From contig CANQRV010000010.1 of NCBI GenBank assembly GCA_947626355.1, positions 1 to 58,399 on the forward strand: DNA of 58,399 nt. The letters are read 5' to 3'. This stretch comes from an uncultured Muribaculaceae bacterium. GTDB taxonomy: Bacteria > Bacteroidota > Bacteroidia > Bacteroidales > Muribaculaceae. Position 1 is the first letter of the stretch. The number at the start of each line of letters is the position of its first letter. Positions 51,436-58,399 of the stretch are shown here, one piece after another. A program made the position numbers and the translations under genes. Below the pieces are notes generated by a model that did no database searches, had not been told where the DNA came from, and worked only from the letters and a program-made list of their open reading frames with translations.

Positions 51436-53810
51436 AAGATTTCGCATATCAGCAGGACGCTGTAAGAGACCTGACTCAAAAGGTGGTTGGTCTGCTCAAC
51501 GAAGGAGGCTCGCGCCGCAAGGTCGTATTTGAGGCACCGACAGGTTCCGGGAAGACGGTTATGGCTTGCCAGACACTGGCAAGCATAGTCGACACGCTGA
51601 AATCCGATGGCACCAACCGCTACGAGGATGTGGCTTTCATTTGGTTTGCACCTCGCAAGCTCCACCTCCAGAGTTATATGAAACTCAAAGGGGCGTTCTC
51701 CCACGGACGCGAGTTGCGCCCGGTGATGTTCGACGACCTCGAACAGAGCGAGGGAATCCAGCCCGGAGAAATACTTTTCGTCAACTGGGAAAGCGTCAAC
51801 AAGGATAAGAACATAATGGTGCGCGAGAGCGAGGCAAACGCATCGCTCTATGAGATATGTCGCCGCACACGTGAGCAGAACGGACTGCCCATAATCGCCA
51901 TAATCGACGAGGAACACATGTTCTGGTCGAAGACTGCCGACAAATCGGGGGCTGTCCTCGACCGCATCAACCCGACGGTTGAGCTACGTATATCGGCAAC
52001 TCCCAAAACGGTGCGCTTCGATGAGAAAGTGCGCGTCAGCCGCGACAAAGTTATAGCAGCCGAGATGATAAAGCGTGAGGTTGTGCTCAACCCCGAACTC
52101 GACAACGGTATCACCGATGAGACAACACTCAACAACCACCTGATGAAACTCGCTCTCGACAAGCGCGACCAACTGGCAGAAGCTTATAAGAAACTCGGTG
52201 TCAACATCAACCCGTTGCTACTCATCCAGCTTCCCAATGACCAGAAGGAAACCATGACTGCCGAGGATAACGCCATAGCCGACTTCGTGAGACAGTATCT
52301 CGATACGATGCGAGACATAACCGTAGAAAACGGACGCCTCGCCGTATGGCTTGCAGGAGAGAAAAGTAATCTTGCAGGACTCGAACAGCCCGACAATATG
52401 GCACAAGTGCTTCTATTCAAGGAAGCCATAGCCCTCGGCTGGGATTGTCCGCGAGCAGCCGTACTTCTGATCTTCCGCAAGCTGTCGAGCGACCAATTCA
52501 CCATTCAGACCGTGGGACGCATCCTGCGTATGCCGGAGCAGCATCACTACACCGACGACCGCCTGAACATAGGCTATGTCTATACCGATATTGCAAAGGA
52601 GAAAATCAACATAGTCACGACCGATGCCGATTATATCAAGAAATATGCAGTCGTTGCCGTCCGCCGCCCGGAACTCAACAATGTGGAACTGAAATCGGTA
52701 TATTCGGAACGACCCAACGATACCCGAAACTATTTCGGTCCGGACTTCCGAAAGATTCTATATGAGGAGAGCGAGAAGTTCTGGAACATAGAACAGGCGA
52801 CAGGCGGTCTGTTCAGCCTCGCCGAACTCGCCGCCATGCGTGGCGAAGATGAAGCGCCTAAGCCTCTGCCGGAAACGGAAGACGAGCAAATCAACGAGAA
52901 CAGACGCCGAGTAGCGAATGTTCTGCGTCTTGATGTGCCGAATGTGAATATCCCGATTCCCAAGGATATTCACTTCCAGAACGAGATACAAACGATAGAT
53001 GTGGCGAACCAGAGTGTGAAATTCGCACGAACAGCCGCAGAGATTGACCGTGTATTCATCAGTGAAATCTCAAAGTATGTCAGCTCATTCGAGAGCAAGA
53101 ATAATCCAGCCGACAAACTTGCCGGGTATCTGCTTGAAACAATAGCCGACTTCTTCGGGATATTCGACACGGATGCCAAAAAAGTGTTTCTCTATCATGA
53201 CAACCGCCCGAAGTTCGACCGTCTTCTCCGTATCGCGCTTGAACGTTATATAAAGATAAGAGAAGCGAAGCGGCAGAGAGCATCGGCCCGTGCAATGAAA
53301 GAATTTCAATGGAGTGTGCCGGAAGAGCGTATGTATGAGGACGAGACACATCACCTCAAACTTGCCGACAACCATGCGCTCCAGCCATTCTTCGAGTTGA
53401 ACACCGCCTCCACGCCTGAAAAGGAGTTTGCTGATTTCCTTGAACAGAACAAGGAATATATCGACTGGTGGTACAAGAACGGAGACAAGGGTCGTCAGCA
53501 TTACGCAGTGGAATATACCGACGAGGCTGGAAATAAGACTCCCTTCTATGTGGATTTCGTTATCCGACTGAAGAACGGCAAGATCATGCTGTTCGATACC
53601 AAGAGTCCGGGAAGCGAACCGCTGACCGCACATAGTAAACACAACGCTCTCAACGCCTATATAGTGGCAGAAAACGAGAAGGGCGCGAATCTTGTCGGCG
53701 GCGTAATTGTCAAGGACGGTATGAACTGGGTGTGGTCGCGCTACACGATTGAAAATACGGTTGACCATACAGGCTGGGCATATCTCGACTTCAAACAGGA
53801 AAATTCATAG
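51432..53810 (+). CDS. res: Type III restriction system helicase-nuclease (Res)
   Basis: 792 residues. Walker A APTGSGKT (35-42), the DExH box DEEH (159-162), RISATPKT, and motif VI QTVGRILR (359-366) mark an SF2 helicase. A C-terminal PD-(D/E)xK nuclease has Asp708 in YVDFVIRL and Asp722-x-Lys724 in LFDTKS. With Mod it should cut unmethylated DNA after ATP-driven movement. Its start overlaps mod by 4 nt and the next small gene starts 3 nt after its stop, so five or more genes share translation coupling. Length is a little below typical Res (about 900-1000). Confidence 0.88.
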   Translation: MKDFAYQQDAVRDLTQKVVGLLNEGGSRRKVVFEAPTGSGKTVMACQTLASIVDTLKSDGTNRYEDVAFIWFAPRKLHLQSYMKLKGAFSHGRELRPVMFDDLEQSEGIQPGEILFVNWESVNKDKNIMVRESEANASLYEICRRTREQNGLPIIAIIDEEHMFWSKTADKSGAVLDRINPTVELRISATPKTVRFDEKVRVSRDKVIAAEMIKREVVLNPELDNGITDETTLNNHLMKLALDKRDQLAEAYKKLGVNINPLLLIQLPNDQKETMTAEDNAIADFVRQYLDTMRDITVENGRLAVWLAGEKSNLAGLEQPDNMAQVLLFKEAIALGWDCPRAAVLLIFRKLSSDQFTIQTVGRILRMPEQHHYTDDRLNIGYVYTDIAKEKINIVTTDADYIKKYAVVAVRRPELNNVELKSVYSERPNDTRNYFGPDFRKILYEESEKFWNIEQATGGLFSLAELAAMRGEDEAPKPLPETEDEQINENRRRVANVLRLDVPNVNIPIPKDIHFQNEIQTIDVANQSVKFARTAAEIDRVFISEISKYVSSFESKNNPADKLAGYLLETIADFFGIFDTDAKKVFLYHDNRPKFDRLLRIALERYIKIREAKRQRASARAMKEFQWSVPEERMYEDETHHLKLADNHALQPFFELNTASTPEKEFADFLEQNKEYIDWWYKNGDKGRQHYAVEYTDEAGNKTPFYVDFVIRLKNGKIMLFDTKSPGSEPLTAHSKHNALNAYIVAENEKGANLVGGVIVKDGMNWVWSRYTIENTVDHTGWAYLDFKQENS

Positions 53811-53813
53811 GCT

Positions 53814-54032
53814 ATGGCAAAAGGAATAGACCAGAAATTCGTTCACTATGGCATACGTAAGGATGACCTTTCGATGATTGAGGCCATCTGCGATGCCGAG
53901 GATATTGATTTTGAGTGGCTGAGTGAAGAAATACTCAAAGCCTATCATGCCCGAAAAGTCGATGTGATTGAGATAGACGATACCTCGACAGAGGAGATTG
54001 TCCGTGCGGCAATTCAAAAGATTAAACAATAA
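53814..54032 (+). CDS. Small acidic protein of DNA-modification systems
   Basis: 72 residues, MAKGIDQKFVHYGIRKDDLS to EEIVRAAIQKIKQ, with a central IEAICDAEDIDFEWLSEEIL. It is acidic and helical. From memory NCBI lists a small family of this look as DNA modification system-associated small proteins; I cannot check it. It follows res after 3 nt and precedes the DndD-like gene by 12 nt. It may be an assembly factor for the ATPase module. Confidence 0.7.
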   Translation: MAKGIDQKFVHYGIRKDDLSMIEAICDAEDIDFEWLSEEILKAYHARKVDVIEIDDTSTEEIVRAAIQKIKQ

Positions 54033-54044
54033 ACCGTCCTCGCC

Positions 54045-56045
54045 ATGCTAATTCAGAGAATCAAAGTCAGCAACTACAAGACTTATCTTGACCTCGACCT
54101 CGATCTGAGCGTTGACGAGGAACGCCCGATTATCCTTATCGGCGGCTCGAACGGCGGCGGTAAGACCACCTTGTTCGAGGCCATCAGTGGTGCGCTCTAC
54201 GGCCTCAAAATCGAGAACCGCGAGCACTTCATGGAGCTTGTCAATCAAGGTGCCGTCGGTCAGGTCAAGCCCGAAATATCCCTGCAAATCACTTTCAGCG
54301 GAAAGGTACTCGGCCAGGAACAGAAGTAGATACTGAAACGCACATACGTTCTTAATCCAGCCGGCAAACCTCTGGAAAGTGTCAGTCTGAACATGAACGG
54401 CAATATGTTTGTGTACGGCACCATGACTGCGCCCAAGGAGCGAATCAAGAACGAACAGGAGGTCAATAAGATTATCAAGGCGAATCTACCACAGGAGTTG
54501 AGCCAGTATTTCTTGTTTGACGCCATGCAGTCGAGTGAACTTCTCAAAAAGAATGTGTTCGCACAGACAATACGCGACAACTTCGAGAATGTGCTTGGCT
54601 TCAAGAAGTATCTGCAACTGAAACGAGCGGCAGAGAAACTGCAGCAGGAATGGGCGCAGCTCCGTCTGCAAGCCGAGCAGGAGGCCGCCGAGTATAACCA
54701 GCTTGTGAGTGAAAAGGAGAAACTTACAGCGGAGATTAACGCCTGTATAGCCGAGCAGGACTCTCTCTACAAGTATCTGACCTCGATGGAAACCGAATAT
54801 CGGAAGGCGAAGGAGGGCGCACAGCAGAGCGCGACTCTCAACAAGCGCATCGCTGATATTTCGTCAAAGATTGACGACATCATCAACAGGGCCGCATCTT
54901 ATGCCGATGACATAAAGGGCTTCATGGAGAATGTGGAAGTGAACGTATTCCTGCCCAAACTGGCATCGAATCTTTCTGTCGAGATCAACAACATTCTCCG
55001 TATCAAGAATGAGTTGCAGCAATCGAGCACCGGGTCATACCCACTTGAAACTCTTCGCGACGTCACCGGGAAAATCATAGAGTATCTGAAAGAACTGTCA
55101 CTTTGTTCGCCAGATGTCGATGAAGAGAATGTCGTAAAACACATGGTGGCTGTACAGAATACTACAAACAGCCAGGATCCGTTTGACTTTCTCGATTCAT
55201 CTGAGATAGCCGCGTTGAAATCGCTCGTAAGCCGTGGAGCGAACAATCAATTCGTATCACTGTATCGTCAGCGACAGGATCTGGAGGTGTTGCTTGCTAC
55301 GATAGATGAAATGCGCACTGAGAAAAAGAATCTCGAACAGACACGTGCCGGCGGTAATGAGTTCATCATATCGTCGTATGAGGAGAGCCAGCGTAAACTC
55401 GAAAAAGCCAAGGTTAGCGAGGGGCAACTTAAGCAAGAGATACAAAAGCTTGAAAACCGGATACATCGCTTCGATGTTCAGATTCAACAAGAGCCGGATC
55501 TGAAGTATGATACACTGGTGAAGCTGAAACCATTCTTTGAGAAGGTGGCCGATTCTTTATTGAAGAAGAAAAAAGCTCAAATTGAAAGCGAGATGCAGCA
55601 GCAGCTCAATCGCCTTCTTGTGTCATATAAGGGACATTTCGGTCGTGTTGAACTGAGCGACAGTATGGAAAACTTCAATATCAAGATTTTCCATGCCAAA
55701 GGAAACCAGATTTCGCTCAATCAGCTTAACGCTGCGTCTAAGCAGATTTTCATTCAGGTGCTTCTGAAAGTGCTGCGTAATCTTGGCGACTATAATCCTC
55801 CGGTGATGATTGACACGGTAATGGGTGTGCTTGACAACGAGAGCCGCGAAATGCTTTTCGAGGAATACTTCCCAAATCTTGCCGAGCAAACCATACTGCT
55901 TTGCACAACTTCGGAAGTGCGCCCCGACAGCGACTACAAGAAACTCGAAGCTTTCATATCGAAGACATTCACACTCCACCGCGACGTGGAAGAACAGAAA
56001 ACGACCGTCAGCGACGGCTATTTCGGAATCGAATTAAACCAGTAA
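54045..56045 (+). pseudogene. DndD-like SMC ATPase interrupted by an in-frame TAG
   Basis: The reading frame starts MLIQRIKVSNYKTYLDLDLD with Walker A GGSNGGGKT (33-41) and is stopped by TAG at 54327-54329 (codon 95), but the same frame continues without shift (ILKRTYVLNPAGKPLESVSL). A long coiled coil (about 190-500) follows, then an ABC-type signature (LNAASKQ, weak) and Walker B MIDTVMGVLDNES (588-600), the DndD-style D-T-x-x-G-x-L-D. DndD-like ATPases belong to phosphorothioation and related defence systems. If TAG is real and not suppressed, the ATPase is split into a 94-residue N-part and a C-part that may restart at 54393. Confidence 0.8.
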
Positions 56046-56049
56046 CACC

Positions 56050-57630
56050 ATGCCATTGCTTTTTGGAGATATATACTTTCCGGAGAACTTCAACACGGAG
56101 TTTGCTCCGCTAAAGGATAAGATAGAGAGTCTTATCAATCTTTCGCGTTCCGCCGGTAATGAGCGTCGTTATTCGATACTTAACAACAAGCTGATGCGTA
56201 TCTGCCTGCTTGTCGGACTGTCCACACCCGGAAAGCGCGATGTAAAGACGGTGGAAGCCATAAAGCTGCAAAAAGGAAGTCGCTTTCAGGCGAGCTTCTT
56301 TACCCATCAGGAACTGGCACCGCTTTATTCAGCTCTGATTAAGCTACGCTATAATGATACGTCGCTTGACCTGTCGAACAATAATGTGTTATCACGAATA
56401 ATCGGTGCTGAGATGTATCGAGGGCGCGACTCGCTGATGGCTGACAACAATCTGGAGAACTATTTCTTCTCGACGGGAGGTCGGGCAGCATTGGCGAAGG
56501 ATATTCCTGCGCTCAATCTCCTTATCGGCAATTATGGAGATGCCGAGATGGAAGCCACTCTCGACATCAATAGCCGCGCTATAACCAATGCGCAAATCAT
56601 AATAGCCGGGGCCACGGGGTCAGGTAAGACCAATCTGCTTGCCGTACTTATGCAACAGATTCGGTCCATATCCGCAGAGAGTAGCTATCCTGTCAACTTC
56701 CTTTTGTTCGACTATAAGGGAGAGTTCAGTGACATACAGAACAATCACTGGTTATCGCTGTTCGATGTAGACCGTTCCTGCATACTTGACCCGATTGAAC
56801 GCCCCCTTCCGTTTACTCCGTTCAAGAATTTCACTGGAAGACCGCAAAACGAGATTAATCTATACTCCACAGAGATGGCTTCGGCACTCAGTTCTCTCGA
56901 CAGAGTTACGGCAAGCTCCAATATGAGCAACCGTTTGAGCGAGGCTATTGTGGATGCCTACAATTCAACAAACGGCCAGCCGATAACTTTTGACCTTATG
57001 TTGAAGAACTATCAGGTACGGATGAAAGACCCGGACAAGGATGACAGCATTTCATCTATATTGAAGCAGCTTGTGAGAGCCAATATCTTTGACACAGAAG
57101 ACCGTGCCGACCTTATAGGTGAAAGTTTCATTGTCAAGATGGACGGCTACCCCAAGGATGGCCCGATTGCCAAAGCTATCGTGTATTTCCTGATGTCGAA
57201 GCTCAACAACATCTATGAGCAGCTCGACAAACAGGCAGTCAATGATGATGTTGTGCAGATACGTCACTTCTCGATAATCGACGAGGCTCACTATATGCTG
57301 AGTTTTGACAATCGTCCGCTCCGCAACCTTATTGCCGTAGGGCGTAACAAGGGTTTGTCCGTCATTCTCGCTACGCAGAATATGGCTGACTTCAAAAACA
57401 AGGGCTTTGACTTCTACGCCAACGCGCAGTACCCCTTGATTATGAAGCAGCAGACAATCGATGATAAGGTAATTAAAGACCTTTTCGGCGTAAGTGGTCA
57501 GGAACTACACGATATACGTACCGCCATTGCCGGACTACAAAAGGGAGAACTAATCATCAAAGACCAGATGGCTTTCGCCCTCGGCATGGGAAACAAGTAT
57601 AAAAAGATCAACGTAACGCACTTGATATGA
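56050..57630 (+). CDS. HerA/FtsK-like DNA-translocase ATPase
   Basis: 526 residues. Walker A GATGSGKT (187-194), a following LLFDYKGEFSDIQ strand, and Walker B with DEAH (411-414, SIIDEAHYML); the ATQNMADF segment is the HerA/VirB4-like sensor. The N-terminal about 140 residues contain helical sequence (SAGNERRYSILNNKLMRICL, then GRDSLMADNNLENYFF) that may resemble DndE, a low-confidence guess. HerA-type hexamers translocate DNA and pair with nucleases in several defence systems. It starts 4 nt after the DndD-like gene and overlaps the DUF3800 gene by ATGA. Confidence 0.85.
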   Translation: MPLLFGDIYFPENFNTEFAPLKDKIESLINLSRSAGNERRYSILNNKLMRICLLVGLSTPGKRDVKTVEAIKLQKGSRFQASFFTHQELAPLYSALIKLRYNDTSLDLSNNNVLSRIIGAEMYRGRDSLMADNNLENYFFSTGGRAALAKDIPALNLLIGNYGDAEMEATLDINSRAITNAQIIIAGATGSGKTNLLAVLMQQIRSISAESSYPVNFLLFDYKGEFSDIQNNHWLSLFDVDRSCILDPIERPLPFTPFKNFTGRPQNEINLYSTEMASALSSLDRVTASSNMSNRLSEAIVDAYNSTNGQPITFDLMLKNYQVRMKDPDKDDSISSILKQLVRANIFDTEDRADLIGESFIVKMDGYPKDGPIAKAIVYFLMSKLNNIYEQLDKQAVNDDVVQIRHFSIIDEAHYMLSFDNRPLRNLIAVGRNKGLSVILATQNMADFKNKGFDFYANAQYPLIMKQQTIDDKVIKDLFGVSGQELHDIRTAIAGLQKGELIIKDQMAFALGMGNKYKKINVTHLI

Positions 57631-58325
57631 ATAGGCTATATGACATTTATTGCGATGAAAGTTGCCATCTTGAACATGATAGGCAAAAAGCAATGGTTTT
57701 GGGCGGGATATGGTGCCCTGATGAATTACGAAAAAAGATCGCTAGAGATATTCGCGCTTTAAAAGTCAAGTATAATCTCAATCCTCGATATGAAGTGAAG
57801 TGGAATAAGATTTCTAAATCGAAACTAGATTTCTATATTGCTTTAGTAAAATACTTCTTCGCAAATAATAATCTTCACTTTAGAGTGTTAGTAATTCCAG
57901 ACAAGAGTATTCTTCATCATGAGGATTTTGGTCAAACACACGATGAATTCTACTATAAAAGCTACTTCAGCCTGCTTAAAGCCTTACTTCAACCAGGGGA
58001 CAGTTATAACATATATCTTGATATAAAGGACACTCAAGGCGAAAGTAAAGTTCGCAAACTACATGATTACCTTTGCAACAGCCGCTATGACTTTGATCGA
58101 GAGATGATAAGACGAGTACAACAGGTTCGATCCCATGAGTTAGAACTCGTTGCGCTTACAGACCTATTTATAGGCGCTGTATCTTATGTCCACAGAAATC
58201 TCAACGGTAGTGAATCAAAATTATCCATCATAGAGATAATACGGCAGTTGTCTGGTTATTCACTGCTAAAGAGTACTTTGTATCGTGAAGATAAATTTAA
58301 TATCTTTGTCTGGCACCAATCATAA
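57627..58325 (+). CDS. DUF3800 protein, likely nuclease partner
   Basis: 232 residues. The opening MNRLYDIYCDESCHLEHDRQ with Asp-Glu (Asp10-Glu11) and the block LDIKDTQGESKVRKL are typical of DUF3800, an RNase H-like fold found in phage-defence operons. It has a conserved acidic set suited to metal-dependent hydrolysis. It overlaps the HerA-like gene by 4 nt. The DNA is noticeably more AT-rich than the HerA-like gene, as is the phosphoesterase-NTPase gene, so the operon may have been assembled from several sources. Confidence 0.8.
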   Translation: MNRLYDIYCDESCHLEHDRQKAMVLGGIWCPDELRKKIARDIRALKVKYNLNPRYEVKWNKISKSKLDFYIALVKYFFANNNLHFRVLVIPDKSILHHEDFGQTHDEFYYKSYFSLLKALLQPGDSYNIYLDIKDTQGESKVRKLHDYLCNSRYDFDREMIRRVQQVRSHELELVALTDLFIGAVSYVHRNLNGSESKLSIIEIIRQLSGYSLLKSTLYREDKFNIFVWHQS

Positions 58326-58399
58326 TGACCCGTCCTGAAAAATGTTGACTGGGATTTGTATTGTTAAATGTTAATATATGTTCAAAGTCCGGAGAGACT
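58326..58399 (+). other. End of window, possible insertion-sequence edge
   Basis: After the DUF3800 stop the sequence TGACCCGTCCTGAAAAATG begins; its look resembles the terminal repeat of IS3-type elements (from memory, e.g. TGAACTGT-type ends). No gene is seen in the last 74 bases. The match is weak and cannot be confirmed without the sequence beyond the window. Confidence 0.25.

Noticed and set aside
54045..56045. Frameshift in the DndD-like gene
   Set aside because: Both parts are in the same frame; the interruption is a single TAG, not a shift.

Overview
The window looks like a chromosomal segment of a Bacteroidales bacterium, possibly Muribaculaceae. The evidence is the gene repertoire (GLPGLI protein, CarboxypepD_reg TonB-type receptor, NhaD antiporter, LrgAB, WYL regulator, Bacteroidetes-type XRE and excisionase-like proteins), the many TAnnTTTG -7 boxes just upstream of genes, and a fairly GC-rich core with AT-rich islands. 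Family assignments are by eye from motifs and memory; nothing was searched.

Layout. (1) 1-8.1 kb: an asparagine/aspartate/fumarate locus (porin, periplasmic asparaginase and Dcu carrier on minus; aspA divergent on plus), then nhaD and a beta-barrel gene. (2) 8.2-8.5 kb: a gene-free stretch with a good promoter, hairpins and a terminator, read as an unassigned ncRNA. (3) 8.6-11.8 kb: a giant AsmA-like protein. (4) 11.9-16.7 kb: a minus-strand run of nine genes, mostly very small, with three ATGA overlaps, holding a TerB-like protein, a helical protein with a hydrophobic segment, two internally duplicated proteins and a voltage-sensor ion channel with a strange pore motif. (5) 16.8-21.6 kb: scarred DNA with a truncated regulator, a decayed IS1634-like element, a broken RecG/AlbA-like gene, an intact GH53 galactanase lipoprotein and a MntA/HepT toxin-antitoxin pair. 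(6) 21.6-36.2 kb: core-like genes: receptor plus GLPGLI protein divergent from a histidine kinase/response regulator pair, an ABC ATPase, a sigma-54 two-component pair with a WYL regulator, a CBS/sugar nucleotidyltransferase, obgE, an acyltransferase, a lone TonB C-terminal protein and a HAD phosphatase.

(7) 36.3-46.2 kb: accessory DNA: a YhcG/DUF1016 nuclease broken by one stop codon, a hypothetical gene behind a structured attenuator-like leader, ADP-ribosylglycohydrolase, lrgAB, an AlbA_2 ATPase, an AAA/DUF4143 ATPase, a fused sigma-factor/HTH remnant, excisionase-like genes, 12-bp iterons and a mobilization-type protein. (8) 46.3-58.3 kb: a defence island. A calcineurin-like phosphoesterase fused to a P-loop NTPase is followed by one compact plus-strand run: XRE regulator, type III Mod, type III Res, a small acidic protein, a DndD-like SMC ATPase (interrupted by an amber codon), a HerA-like ATPase and a DUF3800 protein. 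Joining type III restriction-modification to DndD/HerA/DUF3800-like parts is the strongest candidate for an under-described system here; the TerB/ion-channel operon is the second.
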